Shown here piece after piece: positions 1 through 12,554 of a stretch of 64,000 bases of DNA. A program made the translations under genes and the position numbers. The notes beneath the pieces were generated by a model that ran no database searches, was not told where the DNA came from, and was given only the letters and a program-made list of their open reading frames with translations. Every line of letters begins with the position of its first letter. The first letter of the stretch is position 1. The DNA comes from Sipunculus nudus (lineage: Eukaryota; Annelida; Sipuncula; Golfingiida; Sipunculidae). The DNA is taken from positions 25,617,729 to 25,681,728 of the forward strand of contig CM049314.1 in NCBI GenBank assembly GCA_026874595.1, given 5' to 3'.

Positions 1-564
1 TTGTACTTCAGCCGACTGATTCAGAAACATTCCGCGACGATATAACCCCCATTAACTTATATAATAATGGTTAAAGGTGCATTGCGGCAATATGCAGTCC
101 CATATCTATCTCGAAAGCTCTTGACCAGCAAAGTCATGGGGCATATTAGGAAACAAGAGTGGAATACACATAGAATAACGAGGAGTGAGCTTGACACATC
201 AGCAACACATCAGATACACATATATACATATCCCGCAATACGAAGGTTTTATTATGAGTGGCAACAGAACAACTATCCCCGGTCAATTACCCCCCCCCCC
301 CTTCACCCGGTCACTTACCCCCTGGTATAGCATATGCGTGGAATACAAAAATATAAAAATTCCATGAAATGTATAAAAAGATTGCAGTTAAAAAAAGTTG
401 TACACTAAAATGGAATTAAATTATATATCGTGTTATTATGAATTGATTTTTATTGTGAGGGTGGTTGTATATAAAGAGACTTTATATCGATTCTAATAAG
501 AGTCAGATTATGTAATATACCTAGATAAAGGCTGCCTTCATTTCCCCGGACCTTATATTTTATA
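1..564. other. AT-rich non-coding DNA
   Basis: I see no gene here. It contains a run of C near 290-300 and short frames that do not look like protein. It may be flank of the SINE that follows. Confidence 0.5.
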
Positions 565-566
565 TT

Positions 567-957
567 GGTGGAAGTAACGGCCTCCATATTTTCATGCTAA
601 CTTGAAAAAGTATATGTACATCTGCAGAATTCCATTGTGGTGACAGGGCAGTATCACACGCTTCCTCTCATTTTTATATCGTGGCGTTAACCAGGCACGG
701 TGACTACTGCACCTGCGGGCCCTGGATGCGTAATCGTCCCCGTTGCTGGGTCATACCACCAAGGAACCCCAGAAAGGCGCACTCGTTTGTGAGGGAAACA
801 CGGCCGTTGGGCACGACCTTCCCATTAACACTGCAGAGCACTCACCCTGAGTGAGGGCCGACCGTGAGGTCTCACCGCCTCGGCTGAGATTCGAACTCAC
901 GATCTCCCGGCTTTGAGACCTGTGTGCTCTACCCTTGATCCTCAGAAGCCGGTTTGG
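567..957 (-). mobile_element. tRNA-derived SINE (family A), copy 1
   Basis: Read on the minus strand, a tRNA-like head near 957-885 has an A-box-like stretch (TCAAGGGTAGAG) and a B box (GAGTTCGAATCTC). The body that follows matches copies at 27.25 kb and 63.57 kb, including shared blocks with CTCTGCAG and ATTCTGCAGATGTACAT. The 3' end near 567 is a small imperfect hairpin (GGAAGTAACGGCCTCC). Such elements are transcribed by RNA polymerase III and moved by LINE enzymes. This copy keeps many CpG sites, unlike the 63.57 kb copy. It is not a functional tRNA gene, because the cloverleaf is imperfect and the transcript continues into the body. Confidence 0.85.
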
Positions 958-2452
958 TTTTATATTTAATGCCACATTTTTTTCTTATAATTAATAAACA
1001 TGTTTTTTTAATAAGCCATGGGTGAAATACACATTTGAAATAACTTGAAGAAATATCGCAAAGTCATAACTTTACTTAACAGGACATTCCCTACATTCCA
1101 TTAATATGCACGAACAGTAAGCCAAGATTCACATCAATTCTGTACAAAAAAGGTATATGAATATCTTGCTTTGGTATAATTAATACTGAATTTGCAGTAT
1201 TTTGAGCTTTCACCTAGGTTACATGGATTACTGATGCTCACAGCATATCCCGCTCGTGTGCATGCTGTCAAAACACACTCCCTTAGCAAAAAGACATATG
1301 AACGGAAGATTAAGAAGATATTGCTTTTTTGCCACGTTTATTGCAAAACATATTTTTTACATACAGAGTGGAAGTCTCAGCGGTAATCAGTTGTACAGAA
1401 AAGGGTAGAAACAATAAGTCTCTGCGGTACCCTGTAGTACAGATAAAGGTAAATTAAGTAAGTCTCAGTATTAATCAGTTGTACAGAAAAAGGTTAGAAA
1501 ATATTTGTTATATCTTGGTTTTTGTAACGTAGGTTATTCGCCTTAATAATAATAAAAAACAGTTAACAAGGAAATCTGTCGGCAAGACAAACATTGGTTT
1601 TCCAAATGGGTTCTTGCAAGTTAGAGAACTTTCAACCTATGTAACCAGTCACCTTAGCGTCCATGGTTTTTCTGTTCGTTAACACCGACACACGGTGCAT
1701 GTACTATGTTAATTCACAACTTGTATATAAACGAGCTCTTACATCCATCTAAGAGACATAATAAGAATTTTTCTAAATAGGAATTACCTACACTTCATTA
1801 ACATATACGCAGAATGTTAATAACATAACTTCTACAGTAAAGGTAGGTGAATAGCTGGCTTGAAGCAAACCTGTTCTGCTTCATGTCTGTAACAAAGTTG
1901 TGCACCTGCCTACTACTAACACGATGCTGTATATACGCGAAAAATGTTTATAAAATATGAAAGGGTAAATGGTTTATATATGAATTATATATGTATACAT
2001 GTTAAAGGAAAAAAATGCATATAGAGAAATCTAATGAATTGTCCACTGATCCAAAAAGGGAGTCCAGCATCCCCCCCCCCCCCGGACATTGGTTTTGACA
2101 CCCTAAAAGTTGCTGCTACGGCTAAAAGGTAGGGCTGAGATCCCCCTCTGGATCTGCAACTGTGTGCATTGAATAAAAATAACCTCCCGTCACCATGATT
2201 AAATTGTGTATATTTTTTAATCATACCTTGTTTATACCTTTTGTATTCATTCATATATTTACATAATATCACACCCCTCTCATTTTAATGACATATTACA
2301 CTCCGTATATGACTTACGAGAGTTCCAAACGTATAAAATACATAATGCAAGATATCTATGAAGCTAAAACAATATTTGTGTTAACTAAAAATAATCTCTC
2401 TTCACATAGGTAAAACATTTTTTTCATCTTTTTTTTTTGTTATTTATACCTG

Positions 2453-2454
<2 letters not shown>
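958..2454. other. Non-coding DNA with a short direct repeat
   Basis: No gene recognised. A block containing 'aatcagttgtacagaaaa' occurs at about 1385 and again near 1472. At 2060-2170 there is a C-run (about 2071-2083) inside a G-rich dispersed repeat (read on the minus strand). Confidence 0.5.

Positions 2455-2455
<1 letters not shown>

Positions 2456-2515
<60 letters not shown>
2456..2515. repeat. (TA)n microsatellite
   Basis: Nearly pure TA dinucleotide tract of about 60 bp. Confidence 0.97.
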
Positions 2516-2524
<9 letters not shown>

Positions 2525-2726
2525 CATAGCACCCACCACCCTTATTTTCATTATATATTATACCCCGCCTATGATATATATGGTTCTACATGTATAATAT
2601 ACAAAAAGATATTTATGAAGCAATGGCCGTATGTGTGTTACCTGAACAAAAACACCCGTCACCATTATTATATAATATGTTTTTATTCTTTCTTTAGTTA
2701 TTCATTCATTTTATATACAAATGTAT

Positions 2727-2731
2727 TATAT

Positions 2732-2794
<63 letters not shown>

Positions 2795-2802
2795 CGTATT
2801 CC
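2727..2802. repeat. Imperfect (TA)n microsatellite
   Basis: TA dinucleotides interrupted by 'taaata' units. Confidence 0.95.
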
Positions 2803-2929
2803 ATCTTTACCAATAGTCATTTCTTCTAACTCTGACTTACATGACTTTCACATTCAAATGAATCACACACATACAAATGCAGGTGCATTTTAGAGATTCA
2901 TTTGTTATTGGTCAATTAACTTATTTTTT

Positions 2930-3712
2930 TCAATGAAACCAACCTCCTTTTTCTGGTATAAGATTTACCAGAGGTATCAGATTGGTGGTCAGGGGTACTG
3001 CACGTTGCCCGCTTCTCCCTAGGTGTTGATCAAGGTTTTTGTAGACTTTGACACACTCTTCCAAAGTGTTAACTTCGACATCAATATCTCCATAAAAGAA
3101 TATGTTAATTTTCTCAGCTTCCTCTATGTATGTCTCCTTTGCATATACACCAACTTTATCTTCAAAGAAGAATAGCAGGGTGGATTTCATTTTTGCTTGG
3201 ACTTCAAGTATTTCCTCCTCTTCCTCGTACACCCTGTCAAAGACGAAGAAACACTGCCCCCCGTAAACGCCCCCTGTTATCAAGTGGGTGGCCTGATCCA
3301 GAACCTTAGAGTTTGGCATGTTATTAAGCATGCTAGGTTTAAGATTTTTCGAAAAACATGTGAGTTTTACGTGGACCATCACTCTGAAAGTATTTTCCTC
3401 TTTTTCATCGGCATAGAACAATTTTGCAGCTCCTGATTCGTCTATAAACCCCGAAAGAAAGGGTTCCATTTTAATATTGATGCCAAGTGCTCTGATCCTT
3501 TCCTTTCTGCTATCATTCCAGAAGAATTCGATGCTCGTGTGTCTCAGGGGCTGTATTTGCGTTCCATTTTTTAATTCTTCGTCACTCCAAGGCGAGACCT
3601 GCAGCAACTCAACATTCCGGCCGTCGAAGAGATACCCAACATACATTGGTTTTCCACAAGCAGGAATGTTGAAAGGAGAAAGTGGATCCATATTGTCTAA
3701 TATGCACCGGAC
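2930..3712 (-). CDS. SNTX-like (MACPF/CDC-related) N-terminal domain exon
   Basis: A 253-codon frame runs from an ATG at 3691 to a TGA at 2930. Its order of motifs matches the N-terminal domain of the stonustoxin/verrucotoxin-like family, related to the MACPF/CDC pore-forming fold: a GKPMYVGYLFDGR block at residues 13-25, a DQATHLITGG-VYGGQCFFVFDR core at 132-153, and an FYGDIDVE...VKVYKNL segment at 199-219. Family members occur in many fishes and invertebrates and are mostly not venom proteins, so a toxin role cannot be assumed. The frame stays open for 21 nt upstream of the ATG to a good splice acceptor (tcttttcccag, AG at 3714-3713), so this may be a first coding exon after a 5'UTR intron or an internal exon. 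No further domains (thioredoxin-like or PRY-SPRY) are visible downstream; the TGA may be real, or a donor (AG|GTTGGT) just before it could be used. The frame has no internal stops or shifts. Confidence 0.72.
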   Translation of the reverse strand, partial: VRCILDNMDPLSPFNIPACGKPMYVGYLFDGRNVELLQVSPWSDEELKNGTQIQPLRHTSIEFFWNDSRKERIRALGINIKMEPFLSGFIDESGAAKLFYADEKEENTFRVMVHVKLTCFSKNLKPSMLNNMPNSKVLDQATHLITGGVYGGQCFFVFDRVYEEEEEILEVQAKMKSTLLFFFEDKVGVYAKETYIEEAEKINIFFYGDIDVEVNTLEECVKVYKNLDQHLGRSGQRAVPLTTNLIPLVNLIPEKGGWFH

Positions 3713-5700
3713 CTGGGAAAAGATATAATTCTTAAAAAATGAAATAAATATAACATACTGAATTGATTAGTATATTTAAAAAAGGAAGCATTTCCATCAT
3801 ATAATTCTCTGTTTAAATCGCCATAGAGCCAATGCAATTAGAGTCAATTGTATCTAATAAAAAACAATTAAATACCGTATTAATAGATTAGCGTGAGGTG
3901 CAAATGTGACAAATGAGGATTCGAGAGCCTTAATTGAAACAAAAACTGTAGTAGTAATAGTTTATGGCATTTATAGTGCTCTTATGTATTAAGGTCGATC
4001 TTATGACCGGGCGCGTCTCAACTAATCTGAAAAAACCAGCTCTCCCGAGATGATAATGCTTGACAAAAAAGATATCAGCATAACCCTCTCCACAACCCAG
4101 GTGAAAATACCCGATTCAGAACTTTAAATTTTCAGGTTATTTTTTTAATATACTCATTTTGGAGAATAAGTATGAAAACTTCGTAATACAACACAGGCTG
4201 GGAAAATTCCCTTTTTTGTATGCCTTATATGATAAAGGCTTGTCACAATTGATTCAAAACAAATAATCCACGACACCAGAAAAACTTATCCTTATCTACA
4301 AGTATTTACTTTTCTGTCATAATGTTTCCTAAATCAGCATTGATAAGCTATACCGATCACTGGTGAATTTTAAAGCGGCAAAAACAATATCTGCGCCAAT
4401 CCCATCCCCAGGAGATATCGAGCTGAGAGCCTCCAGTGCATATAGGCTACAAAACCAACTGCAAACGGTGCTCTCTGATAGCTAAAGGCCACCTCCGATC
4501 ATTGTTTTTGATTCTGGACTGTTCATAAACATAATCTGGAAATAATTATTCATCACAAATAACTATTTACGGCTCCAGAATACATAAGTTTAACTGTCAT
4601 AAACACACTTATCTTTTGTTACATATTTTCCCGGCAAAGGGTTGAAATTCAAACGTGTTCCTGAACCTCGCTATATGGCGGTATCCAGAAGCCTACGCCC
4701 CATATTCTATATATGTATTGAAGCCAAAGCTACAGCTAGTTTTGCTCGATTATGAGCTGGAGTATACTAAAAAACAGCTATTAAAAACGATCTTCAACCC
4801 GGAGGCACAATATGTGGGACAAATCAGTTATAGCACAATGAAATATTATGCAAATCATGAAGTTTTACTTTTGATACATTTGGCATGCGTCGATCATAAC
4901 ATGTCACGTATTGTGAATTATAATATTCAGCTAGTCTATAAACAATACACGAACGTGCCAAATAGATATACCCAAGAGGGTATGAAAAGGAAATTTTGCA
5001 AGAGTGGCAAAGTTTAATAAAGGATATAGAAATATCTTCCTTGCATTCATTTTCGAGATTTCAAAAACTGCGTAAAATTTACTTGCTCGAAACATTTTCT
5101 TTCTAAATGACATCAGTGGCCCTATGTGAAATGTTTTCAGAGTTTCATATTTTATCATCTATCGTTCAATTCAGCGCAATAAACCAAGATGCAATCTTTA
5201 ATATAACTAAAAAGGGTTATTGTGATCAAAAGTGTTAAAGGTGATACTTTGTATCAGATGTAGATAACGCGTACAAAAATTATTTCGCGAAAAAAAAGAA
5301 AATAATGGTTTTCCATCTTTAGAAGTACTATATGAACCACTGTAATAACACGAAAGTGTTAAAAGAGAGTAAATAAGAGTGAAAAATACTGCAACAGAGC
5401 AATGCTTCGCGGTTAGAATAGTAAAAAAAAAAACAAAAAAAAAGTTATGAAAAGAGATAATTCAGACATCTCCGCTTTAATTAACTGATATTCTTATCAA
5501 CATTTTTAGATATTTCTTTGTGATAAAAAAGGGGGAAAATCTCTCTTTGGAGTTCAAAATATGCACGAAGCTTCAATATATCAAAATTTTTTGCAATCAT
5601 AATATGTTTATTAATTTATATATACATACAAAAACCTATATTTCATTAAAACAAATAAAATTTATTAAAATAATACTATAAAATTTTCTTAAATTATATA
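3713..5700. other. AT-rich non-coding DNA
   Basis: Upstream side of the SNTX-like exon. It holds a 120-codon frame at 4655-5017 on the plus strand that opens with GTG, has no recognisable domain and lies in AT-rich DNA; I do not call it a gene. No other structure seen. Confidence 0.45.
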
Positions 5701-5706
5701 ATATAT

Positions 5707-5986
5707 GAAGAATTTAAATTTATTTAAGCATATTATCTTTTAAAGAATATATTAAATGATCATTTGTAACAATAAAATACATTTTAACAAACAGTACCTT
5801 TATTTAAATAAGTTTATTTGTTATTACACCTTTAGCTGAATTAAATGAAGAATTTAAATTTATTTTAGCATATTATCTTTTAAGGAATATATTAAATGAT
5901 CATTTGTAACAATAAAATACATTTTAACAAGAGGTACTTTTATTTAAATAAGTTTATTTGTTATTACACCTTTAGCTGAATTAAAT
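5707..5986. repeat. Two-copy tandem duplication, 140-bp unit
   Basis: The block starting 'gaagaatttaaatttattt' at 5707 is repeated at 5847 and both copies run to 'gctgaattaaatg'. Only a few differences are visible, for example 'aaacagtacc' versus 'aagaggtact'. Confidence 0.9.
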
Positions 5987-6479
5987 GTAGAGTTAATTCG
6001 AGAATAGGAAGGAAATGAGTTGACAAACAAAAACGTCTTAATTTTAAAATAACGAATGTTTTTATCTTAATGAATGAAGGATCGGTTGCGTTAGCTTTAT
6101 TTGAAGTCTGTATGTACATTAATGAAATCCCGTTTAATATCTGGGAATGTTTTTGAAGCTATATTAACGACCTGATACTAATTTAACAAATAGATTGAGA
6201 AAAAGAAATATGGCTTATCGAATATCAGTGAATAAACCAAATTTCAAGAGAACCTAATTGGACATTCCCATTTACTTAGTATGGCATCAAAACACATAAT
6301 GCTTATAGTTGTTTAATATTAAATAGAAAATTCTTCCTTTACTGATTTGAACTCTGAACTCAATGGGTAAGTCCTGACCTGTACTGTTCACGTAAAGGGA
6401 TTACTGAGATGTGGTTTCGCGGTTAGAACCCCGCATGGCAGACACTAAAAGGCTAATTAAATCGTTTAATGTCGATAGA

Positions 6480-6805
6480 AAATGAGAGATTCATTTTAAT
6501 TTATTGACGATAGGTATGGACTTAAATGTGAATGACAGAAAGCTTAGTTATAAACTGATTTACTGTGAATGTAAATTGTGAATTACAGAAAACTAAATAA
6601 TAACAAATTTACTACATTTACACATTTTAAATTTAAAAAAAATCACAAATTTACAAATTTATGCATATAAAATTTGAAATACAGAAAGCTAAATTATAAA
6701 CTATATCACTGCGCATGTAAATTGTGAATTACAGGAACGAAAAAAATTATATTATGTCAAATAATTGTGAATTACAGGAAGAAAAATAATTATATTATGT
6801 CAAAG
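6480..6805. repeat. Degenerate short tandem repeats
   Basis: Repeats of 'gtaaattgtgaattacag' and 'aaataattgtgaattacagg' with variable AT-rich spacers; the last two units (about 6720-6800) are close copies, each ending 'ttatattatgtcaaa'. Confidence 0.7.
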
Positions 6806-7900
6806 TGTTATTTCTTTTGTCCATAGTTTCCAGATATCGCATTATTAAGACTTTGAAACCTACTGAAACATGCGTACACAACTTACTGTAAGTCTTGAAT
6901 CCAACAGATGTCTGGTCGTTGATCGCCCAAAATGCTTTGCCTTGAATTGCTGCAAAGACTACCAACGGTCAATGCAGCGTCCTTTTATATCATGAAGGCT
7001 TTGAAGCGTTCATATCGTATCACGTGATCAGCATTGCCTCATACTATTGGTCAAAAGTTACTTAGCGTGGGTGATTACGTGGGTTGTTCGGAAGAACGAC
7101 GTTTGTGCAATCAGTCTACCTTTCAATTTATCCAAGTGTTTATTATTATAAAACAACCCACGATTTATTCGATGTAGCATACCAAAAATATTTGTTCTGT
7201 CGAGCCGATGACTCGAGATACAGTTCGTGAGTTTGCATAGCGCCAGAGCTCCTGGTGACACACATGTATCACCATGTAAACAGATAAAATCTACAGTGTA
7301 TAATTAACGCTAAAGATGATTTTACAATTTATTTCCTTGATCCTACATTGAAATCTGGAGACCCAACGTATTCATAAGCTTCAGTTTTGCGGGGCAACGA
7401 CTTTCATATATTTCGCTAGTTTGTTTAAATATCCCAGAATCAAGGTAAAGCCAAGGAATGTTCAGTCCATAAAAGTGTGTTGGTTGTCTGGATCACCCAT
7501 AAACATTTTCAAAGGATTATATAATAAAAATAAAACTTCAAATAATTCTTTCCCATTGTAACGGCTACTTCATTGTAATAAGGCTATTGATCGGTGTTAG
7601 ACTGTGCTAGTTTCACTTCTGCACGTATATGAGTATATGCGTGGAAAATCGATCATATTATTTTATAAATGTGGCGTTTCCATGTGTCCGTCAGTGTATA
7701 TGGGTATTTGCATGCATGTATGCGTGAACACAAGGATTCTGGATAAAATGATGTCACTGTACTATTTTTAATGTAGAAAACCTAGACCCACTTTCAAATT
7801 TATCGTCTGCTTCACATATAAACACGCCTATTTTTTTACGCATTTACGCACATGCGCATACATACGCGCACATGGAAATATAACTAAAGCGGAGAGCTTT
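6806..7900. other. Non-coding DNA, nothing recognised
   Basis: No domain, RNA gene or clear repeat seen. A 67-codon minus-strand frame at 7058-7261 has no recognisable similarity. Confidence 0.4.
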
Positions 7901-7929
7901 AGTTCTATGTCCAATATTTTAAGTCGCTT

Positions 7930-9400
7930 CGCTTGACCATAATCTTATCGTCGTGTCTGTCTGTTTGTTACTTGCTGGAATTAAATTTCGGCAAGCATGT
8001 TGGTCAGTTCCGTATGTCTGCTTGTGACGACTTTTGACTGTCTCCACTCTACAGTCCACAGTTTTGCAGCAATCGCTGTCAACATTACACAGTTGATTGA
8101 CGATCAAAAGTCATGGAAGCCTATTGTCTTGGTCAACGTAGCTCAAAGTCCAGGTCAAGGTCATCAAAAAATATCCCAGTTGTATCAGTCTGTCCGTATG
8201 TAGTCAGTTCTGTTCGTCAGTTGTCGATTTCGACTCGCTGCTTGTTTTTTTCCCCGACATATGCATTCTACAGGCACAATTTTGGGTCATTGCACCGACA
8301 GTTATAGAGTTAAAGGAATAACTAAGGCTCTAGAACTCCTGTCGTCTTTTAGTGCAAACAAGTCAACAGTCAAGTCAAGGTCAACGAAAACAAAATCATT
8401 TTTCAAGAATCATCGAAGAAACAAACTGTGGACACTCTGTTTGTCATTACATGGACTTTTTTCTCTAATGTAGCTGCCTCAATTTATTGTTATAATGAAA
8501 ACGCATTTTAGGAAAATCCATGATATATTTTAGAATATTGGGACTTATTTCCTAAAAAAAAATTTGATAGTTGAACAGGTTCTAGTTTTTTTTGCTTTTG
8601 GCAGCATTTGTTTAGTTTAATTCGACTTCGTCAAATCTCGTACCACTACTCGTTAAACGAGATTTTAAGAGATTTTACTTTTCTCGAGGTATTGCCCCAA
8701 TTCTTGACCAATCGCTCTGAAAGTCAAACAATGAAAAAGAAATCATATGCCCTACATGCATGTAGTTTGGGTTTGAGATCGGTCATAGTTTAAGTTCAAA
8801 ATCATCGAAAAAAACTCCAAACTTATTTTTCTCATAACTTTACAAAATATGGTTCTGTCCACACAAACTATAGCTCATTACATTTCTCGATGCATTCCCC
8901 ATCATGGACGTGTCAGTCTATCAGTATTTCCGTCTGTTTATTTGTTGTGTTATTTATGGCCTGTGTGCTTGTCTTTTGTCTGACCTATGTCATTCTACAG
9001 GTGACAATTTAATAGAAATCTCTCTCAATGGACACTGCTTTTACACACGTATGTTGCCTTATTTAAGCCTGTCTATCTGTATCTCCGTCTGTCTTTTTTA
9101 ACTAACGGTAGGCGCTCGACTAGTCTGTCTGTCCATCAATTTTCTCAGACATGCCTGAAGGCAACGTCTTCAAATTAAGTCAAAATGTTATGTATGGCCC
9201 AGGAAAGACCCTTTTGTTTTCCATGCAGCCATGGCTTCCAGGGGGCGTTGCAGCTGAAATAGTATGAAGTATCATTTTCATTGGTTTTGTCAGACATGCT
9301 TGATGGCAAAGTCTTTAAACAAGATGAACATTTATGCATGATCTAGGCTGGGAGTCTGTTGCAATAAGGTGACTAAGGTCATGTTGAGGACTTAAGCTCA
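7930..9400 (+). repeat. Dispersed repeat related to the 27.9-29.7 kb element
   Basis: The block with 'tttcggcaagcatgttggtcagtt', followed by a 'ttttgcagcaatcg' stretch and 'caggtcaaggtcat', is paralogous to 27,930-28,150. Near 8,630-8,680 there is a diverged copy of the 148-bp satellite core (ctcgttaaacgag). The class is uncertain. Internal tandem arrays are known in molluscan Helitron-like and 'pearl'-type elements, but I see no diagnostic ends here. Confidence 0.6.
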
Positions 9401-9794
9401 AGGCCATATGCGTGGCATTAGGGTAACTATTTTGACGTTTCAATTGTAACAATGGAATATAGGCCTGTAACTGGGTAAAAATCCACTAAAATGGTTATGC
9501 TCTGCAACACTCTACATGCACACACCCATGCACACGAATATGCCCAGTTATCCCATAATTTAAACAGGACTTATTTTTATATTATTCATACCCAAGCAGT
9601 CACTTGCTCTGTTCTCGTTAGTGCTGAAAGAAGCACACAAGACATGGAAATACTGGCCGAGGTTTATTTAAAATAACAATACAATTTTCATACTCTACAT
9701 ATTCAGCACGTTTCCCTTCTTTCCAGCTGACGGGAAGGTGGGGTACATCACGCCATAGTCTGAAAGCCCCCCGACCCAAGTGACTGAGGATCTA

Positions 9795-10040
9795 ACCTAA
9801 GAATTGTTGATGGTTCCCACGGATCCATCATCCTTGTCCTTGTGATTATGTGGATGGTCTCCACGGATCCATCACCCAGTCTCACTTATTTTTTATTGTC
9901 CCCATGGACCTATCCCATGGTCTCATTTGATAGTGGATGGTCTCCACGGATCCATCCTCCTTGAATCATTTAACTGTGGATGGTTGCAACAGATCCATCC
10001 TTCAAGTTTCACTTAATTGTGTATGGTCCCCATCGTTCAA
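9795..10040. repeat. Minisatellite, 50-60 bp degenerate unit
   Basis: About five units of 'gtggatggtctccacggatcc' type separated by variable spacers. Confidence 0.8.
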
Positions 10041-11155
10041 ACCGCTCTGCTCTAAAACATATGTGGATTATGCTACATGAAGCCTTAAATAGAGTTGAAA
10101 TGCATTTACCCAGTCTTATCCTATCCTGACTCCCCATTTGCATCTGCCTATGTTGCTATGGCCATAATACTGCTAGTGTCCAACCCGGTACCTAGTAAAT
10201 TTTTCTTCTAAGTTATGGTCAAATACCTGCCTAGTAAAATGATGTCTTTAAGGGAGAGAGAACAGTGGGCCCCATACCTTACATTTTAAGGTGATGAAGA
10301 ACTGTAGGACTGGGCCAGATTCATTGGTTCTTGCGATATTGATTACTGTAGGCATACCAGGGTTCTTATCTTAGACTGTCGTAAAGTTATTTGTGAAGTT
10401 ACGCGTTCAGTTACCTGGAGAAGTGTCTGAGATGTGAACCACCGTTTCCTTACTCTTTCAGTCTTTTGCGATTTAATTCCCTGAAGTAGCCATGGTAACT
10501 TACTGACTAACCCACCTTCATCAAAGAGCATGAACATTCGCCTGGGACAGCTGAAGGCATTGTTAGAAGCGACTCAGATTGATAATAGATCTTGTCATTT
10601 GGTACCTGATGTCTATTGACAAAAATCATGGTATTTTTGCCTAGCCCTTGTTTTGTTTACCTCTTGCATGGTTATCAATAAATATGCTTGACACTTTAGA
10701 AAATGAGTGATTTTTTTAGAAAAAAAATGACAATTTTTTACTACCTTTAATGCCTGCGAAAAAGCAGTGATATGGAAGACCTGCTCAACATATGAGAAAA
10801 GCAACAATAGTGAAAAATTACGTGAAAAGAAGATACATTGAAAACAGTCCTAATGCTACTGGAGAGCATGACCATTTTGACTATGCATAACAGTGCCCGA
10901 GAAAAACATGACCAACCTTAATTAGCTTAACACTTTAGAAAAGCAAGATAGCATTGACTATGTTTATCACTTCTCCAAAGCATGATCATCATTGACTATA
11001 CTTTGGGTATGATCTTTGATGAAACAGTGAGTATAAGAGAACATAAATGCTGTATTTAGTACAGGTTTTTATCAACTCTATAGACTAAGGAATATTATTT
11101 TTATTATCCTGAAGGATACATGTTGTTTTTGATCATGCGTAACTACTGGGAAAAA
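10041..11155. other. Non-coding DNA, nothing recognised
   Basis: Two 64-codon minus-strand frames (10,343-10,537 and 10,613-10,807) show no domain. Repeated 'gcatgaccat' phrases between 10,860 and 11,000 suggest an old repeat. Confidence 0.4.
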
Positions 11156-11159
11156 ATGG

Positions 11160-11780
11160 CTATCTTTGAACGAATATAATGGCGGGAAGATGCACAAATG
11201 GCGGCCGGGGCCCACTTGTAAACATACTCGTCCACTAGTAGGTTTTAAAGAAATATTATTTAATATTTACTTTTAACAAAGGAAACCCTTGCCTTTTAAT
11301 AATTTCACGGTCTGTGTGACAACGCTTATACAGCACAAGTTTGAGATACCATCCACTTAGCAGTTACTATATGTCTAGTCTACTATCTTATCTAACCCAG
11401 ACAGTACGTTGCAGGTTGTCGTTTTTCCTGCCAGATAAATTCACAGGTAGTCGCTTTCCTGGTACTAGTGGTAGATGGTTGCTGAGTGCTGGTTGACGAA
11501 TGATTTTGTCCCGGCGCGGGCATGTCTTCTCAAGCGATGTACGAGGCTGCTATTGGCCAGTACGTACTTCCGGTGCAGTACATTATGGTCGCCCGCAATT
11601 CTCGTTTAAATATAATATGTAATGAGTTTAAAGTCAAGTTAGAATGTGGATTGGGATATACGGGACTTCTACTTAACGTGACCCTTCTTTTCAATGTAAG
11701 GCCGTCTGTTAACATTTTTCTAACTCTTGCGACCTTGAACTTGCATCCTCTTACAAACAATGCCGCCATACTGAATATCT
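11160..11780 (-). promoter_or_regulatory. Possible CpG-containing promoter patch
   Basis: Locally richer in GC and CpG than its surroundings. On the minus strand near 11,550-11,580 an ETS-type site (ACCGGAAGTA) is followed closely by a CCAAT box (GGCCAATAG). ATGGCGGC motifs of the YY1 type occur near 11,205 (plus) and 11,763 (minus). This combination is typical of housekeeping promoters, but no exon could be identified on either side, so the call and orientation are inference. Confidence 0.3.
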
Positions 11781-12328
11781 TTCCTCTCCTAGTAATTTTC
11801 GTCCTTAGGGTTTGGTTTTACTTCAGATTTGATTAAACTACAATTGTTTCAAATTAATTTGCTTATTTAGCGATTTCCTTTCGCTGGCAGTTATTGGTCT
11901 CCGTGCGTATTAGAGTACCAGATTTCCCAGATCACAGTGTTACCTTAGTTATCGCCCAGTGCCGCCGTATTGATAATGATAATATCTCCCTTTCCCAAGT
12001 ATCCTTAGTATATCGTGGAAAAAGATTTTAACTCAGATTTGGTTTCTATTACCTTGTTTTCAACCATGCAGGTCTTGGGCTTTCAATTTTTGGGTATATT
12101 CGAGATTGTATCCCACGAGTATTGTTTCCTTTTACTATCGATCTACACCTCCACACCGATGGAGGGAGAGCTTAAAATTATTATGCGCTTGAAGCAGAGT
12201 AGTTGTATTATTACAACATACCATAGAAGCCTATCGTTTTCCTATGGCCATAAGGGGCGTTCCAGCTCGAAAAGAAGTGCATACCATTTTTGTGTCCTAT
12301 CTCGATACCTATAAAAAATATGAAAACA
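11781..12328. other. Non-coding DNA, nothing recognised
   Basis: Short frames only. Confidence 0.4.
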
Positions 12329-12490
12329 TTTTATTTACTGGTACCCATTTCTACTGCTGGGTGGACAGAGGCACATTTGCGGTTGGGACCTTGCCTAAGG
12401 GTCTTGGTAAGGTGGGGGTCTGACCGGGATTTGAACTCACGACCTCTCAGTCATGAGCCCGGCACCTTAACCATTACACCATCGCCCCCG
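12329..12490 (-). mobile_element. tRNA-derived SINE (family B)
   Basis: On the minus strand the head starts near 12,490 with GGGGGCGATGG, an A-box-like TGGTGTAATGGTTA and a B box GAGTTCAAATCCC. A pyrimidine-rich body follows and ends 'gggtaccagtaaataaaatg' near 12,329. The head differs from family A. Not a functional tRNA. Confidence 0.8.
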
Positions 12491-12554
12491 AAAGTTACGT
12501 ATACGTGGTCAAAATTTGTAAAAATACATAAACATCGACTACATCTCGATCACT

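Noticed and set aside
4655-5017. 120-codon frame in AT-rich DNA
   Set aside because: Starts with GTG, no recognisable domain, no splice or regulatory support.
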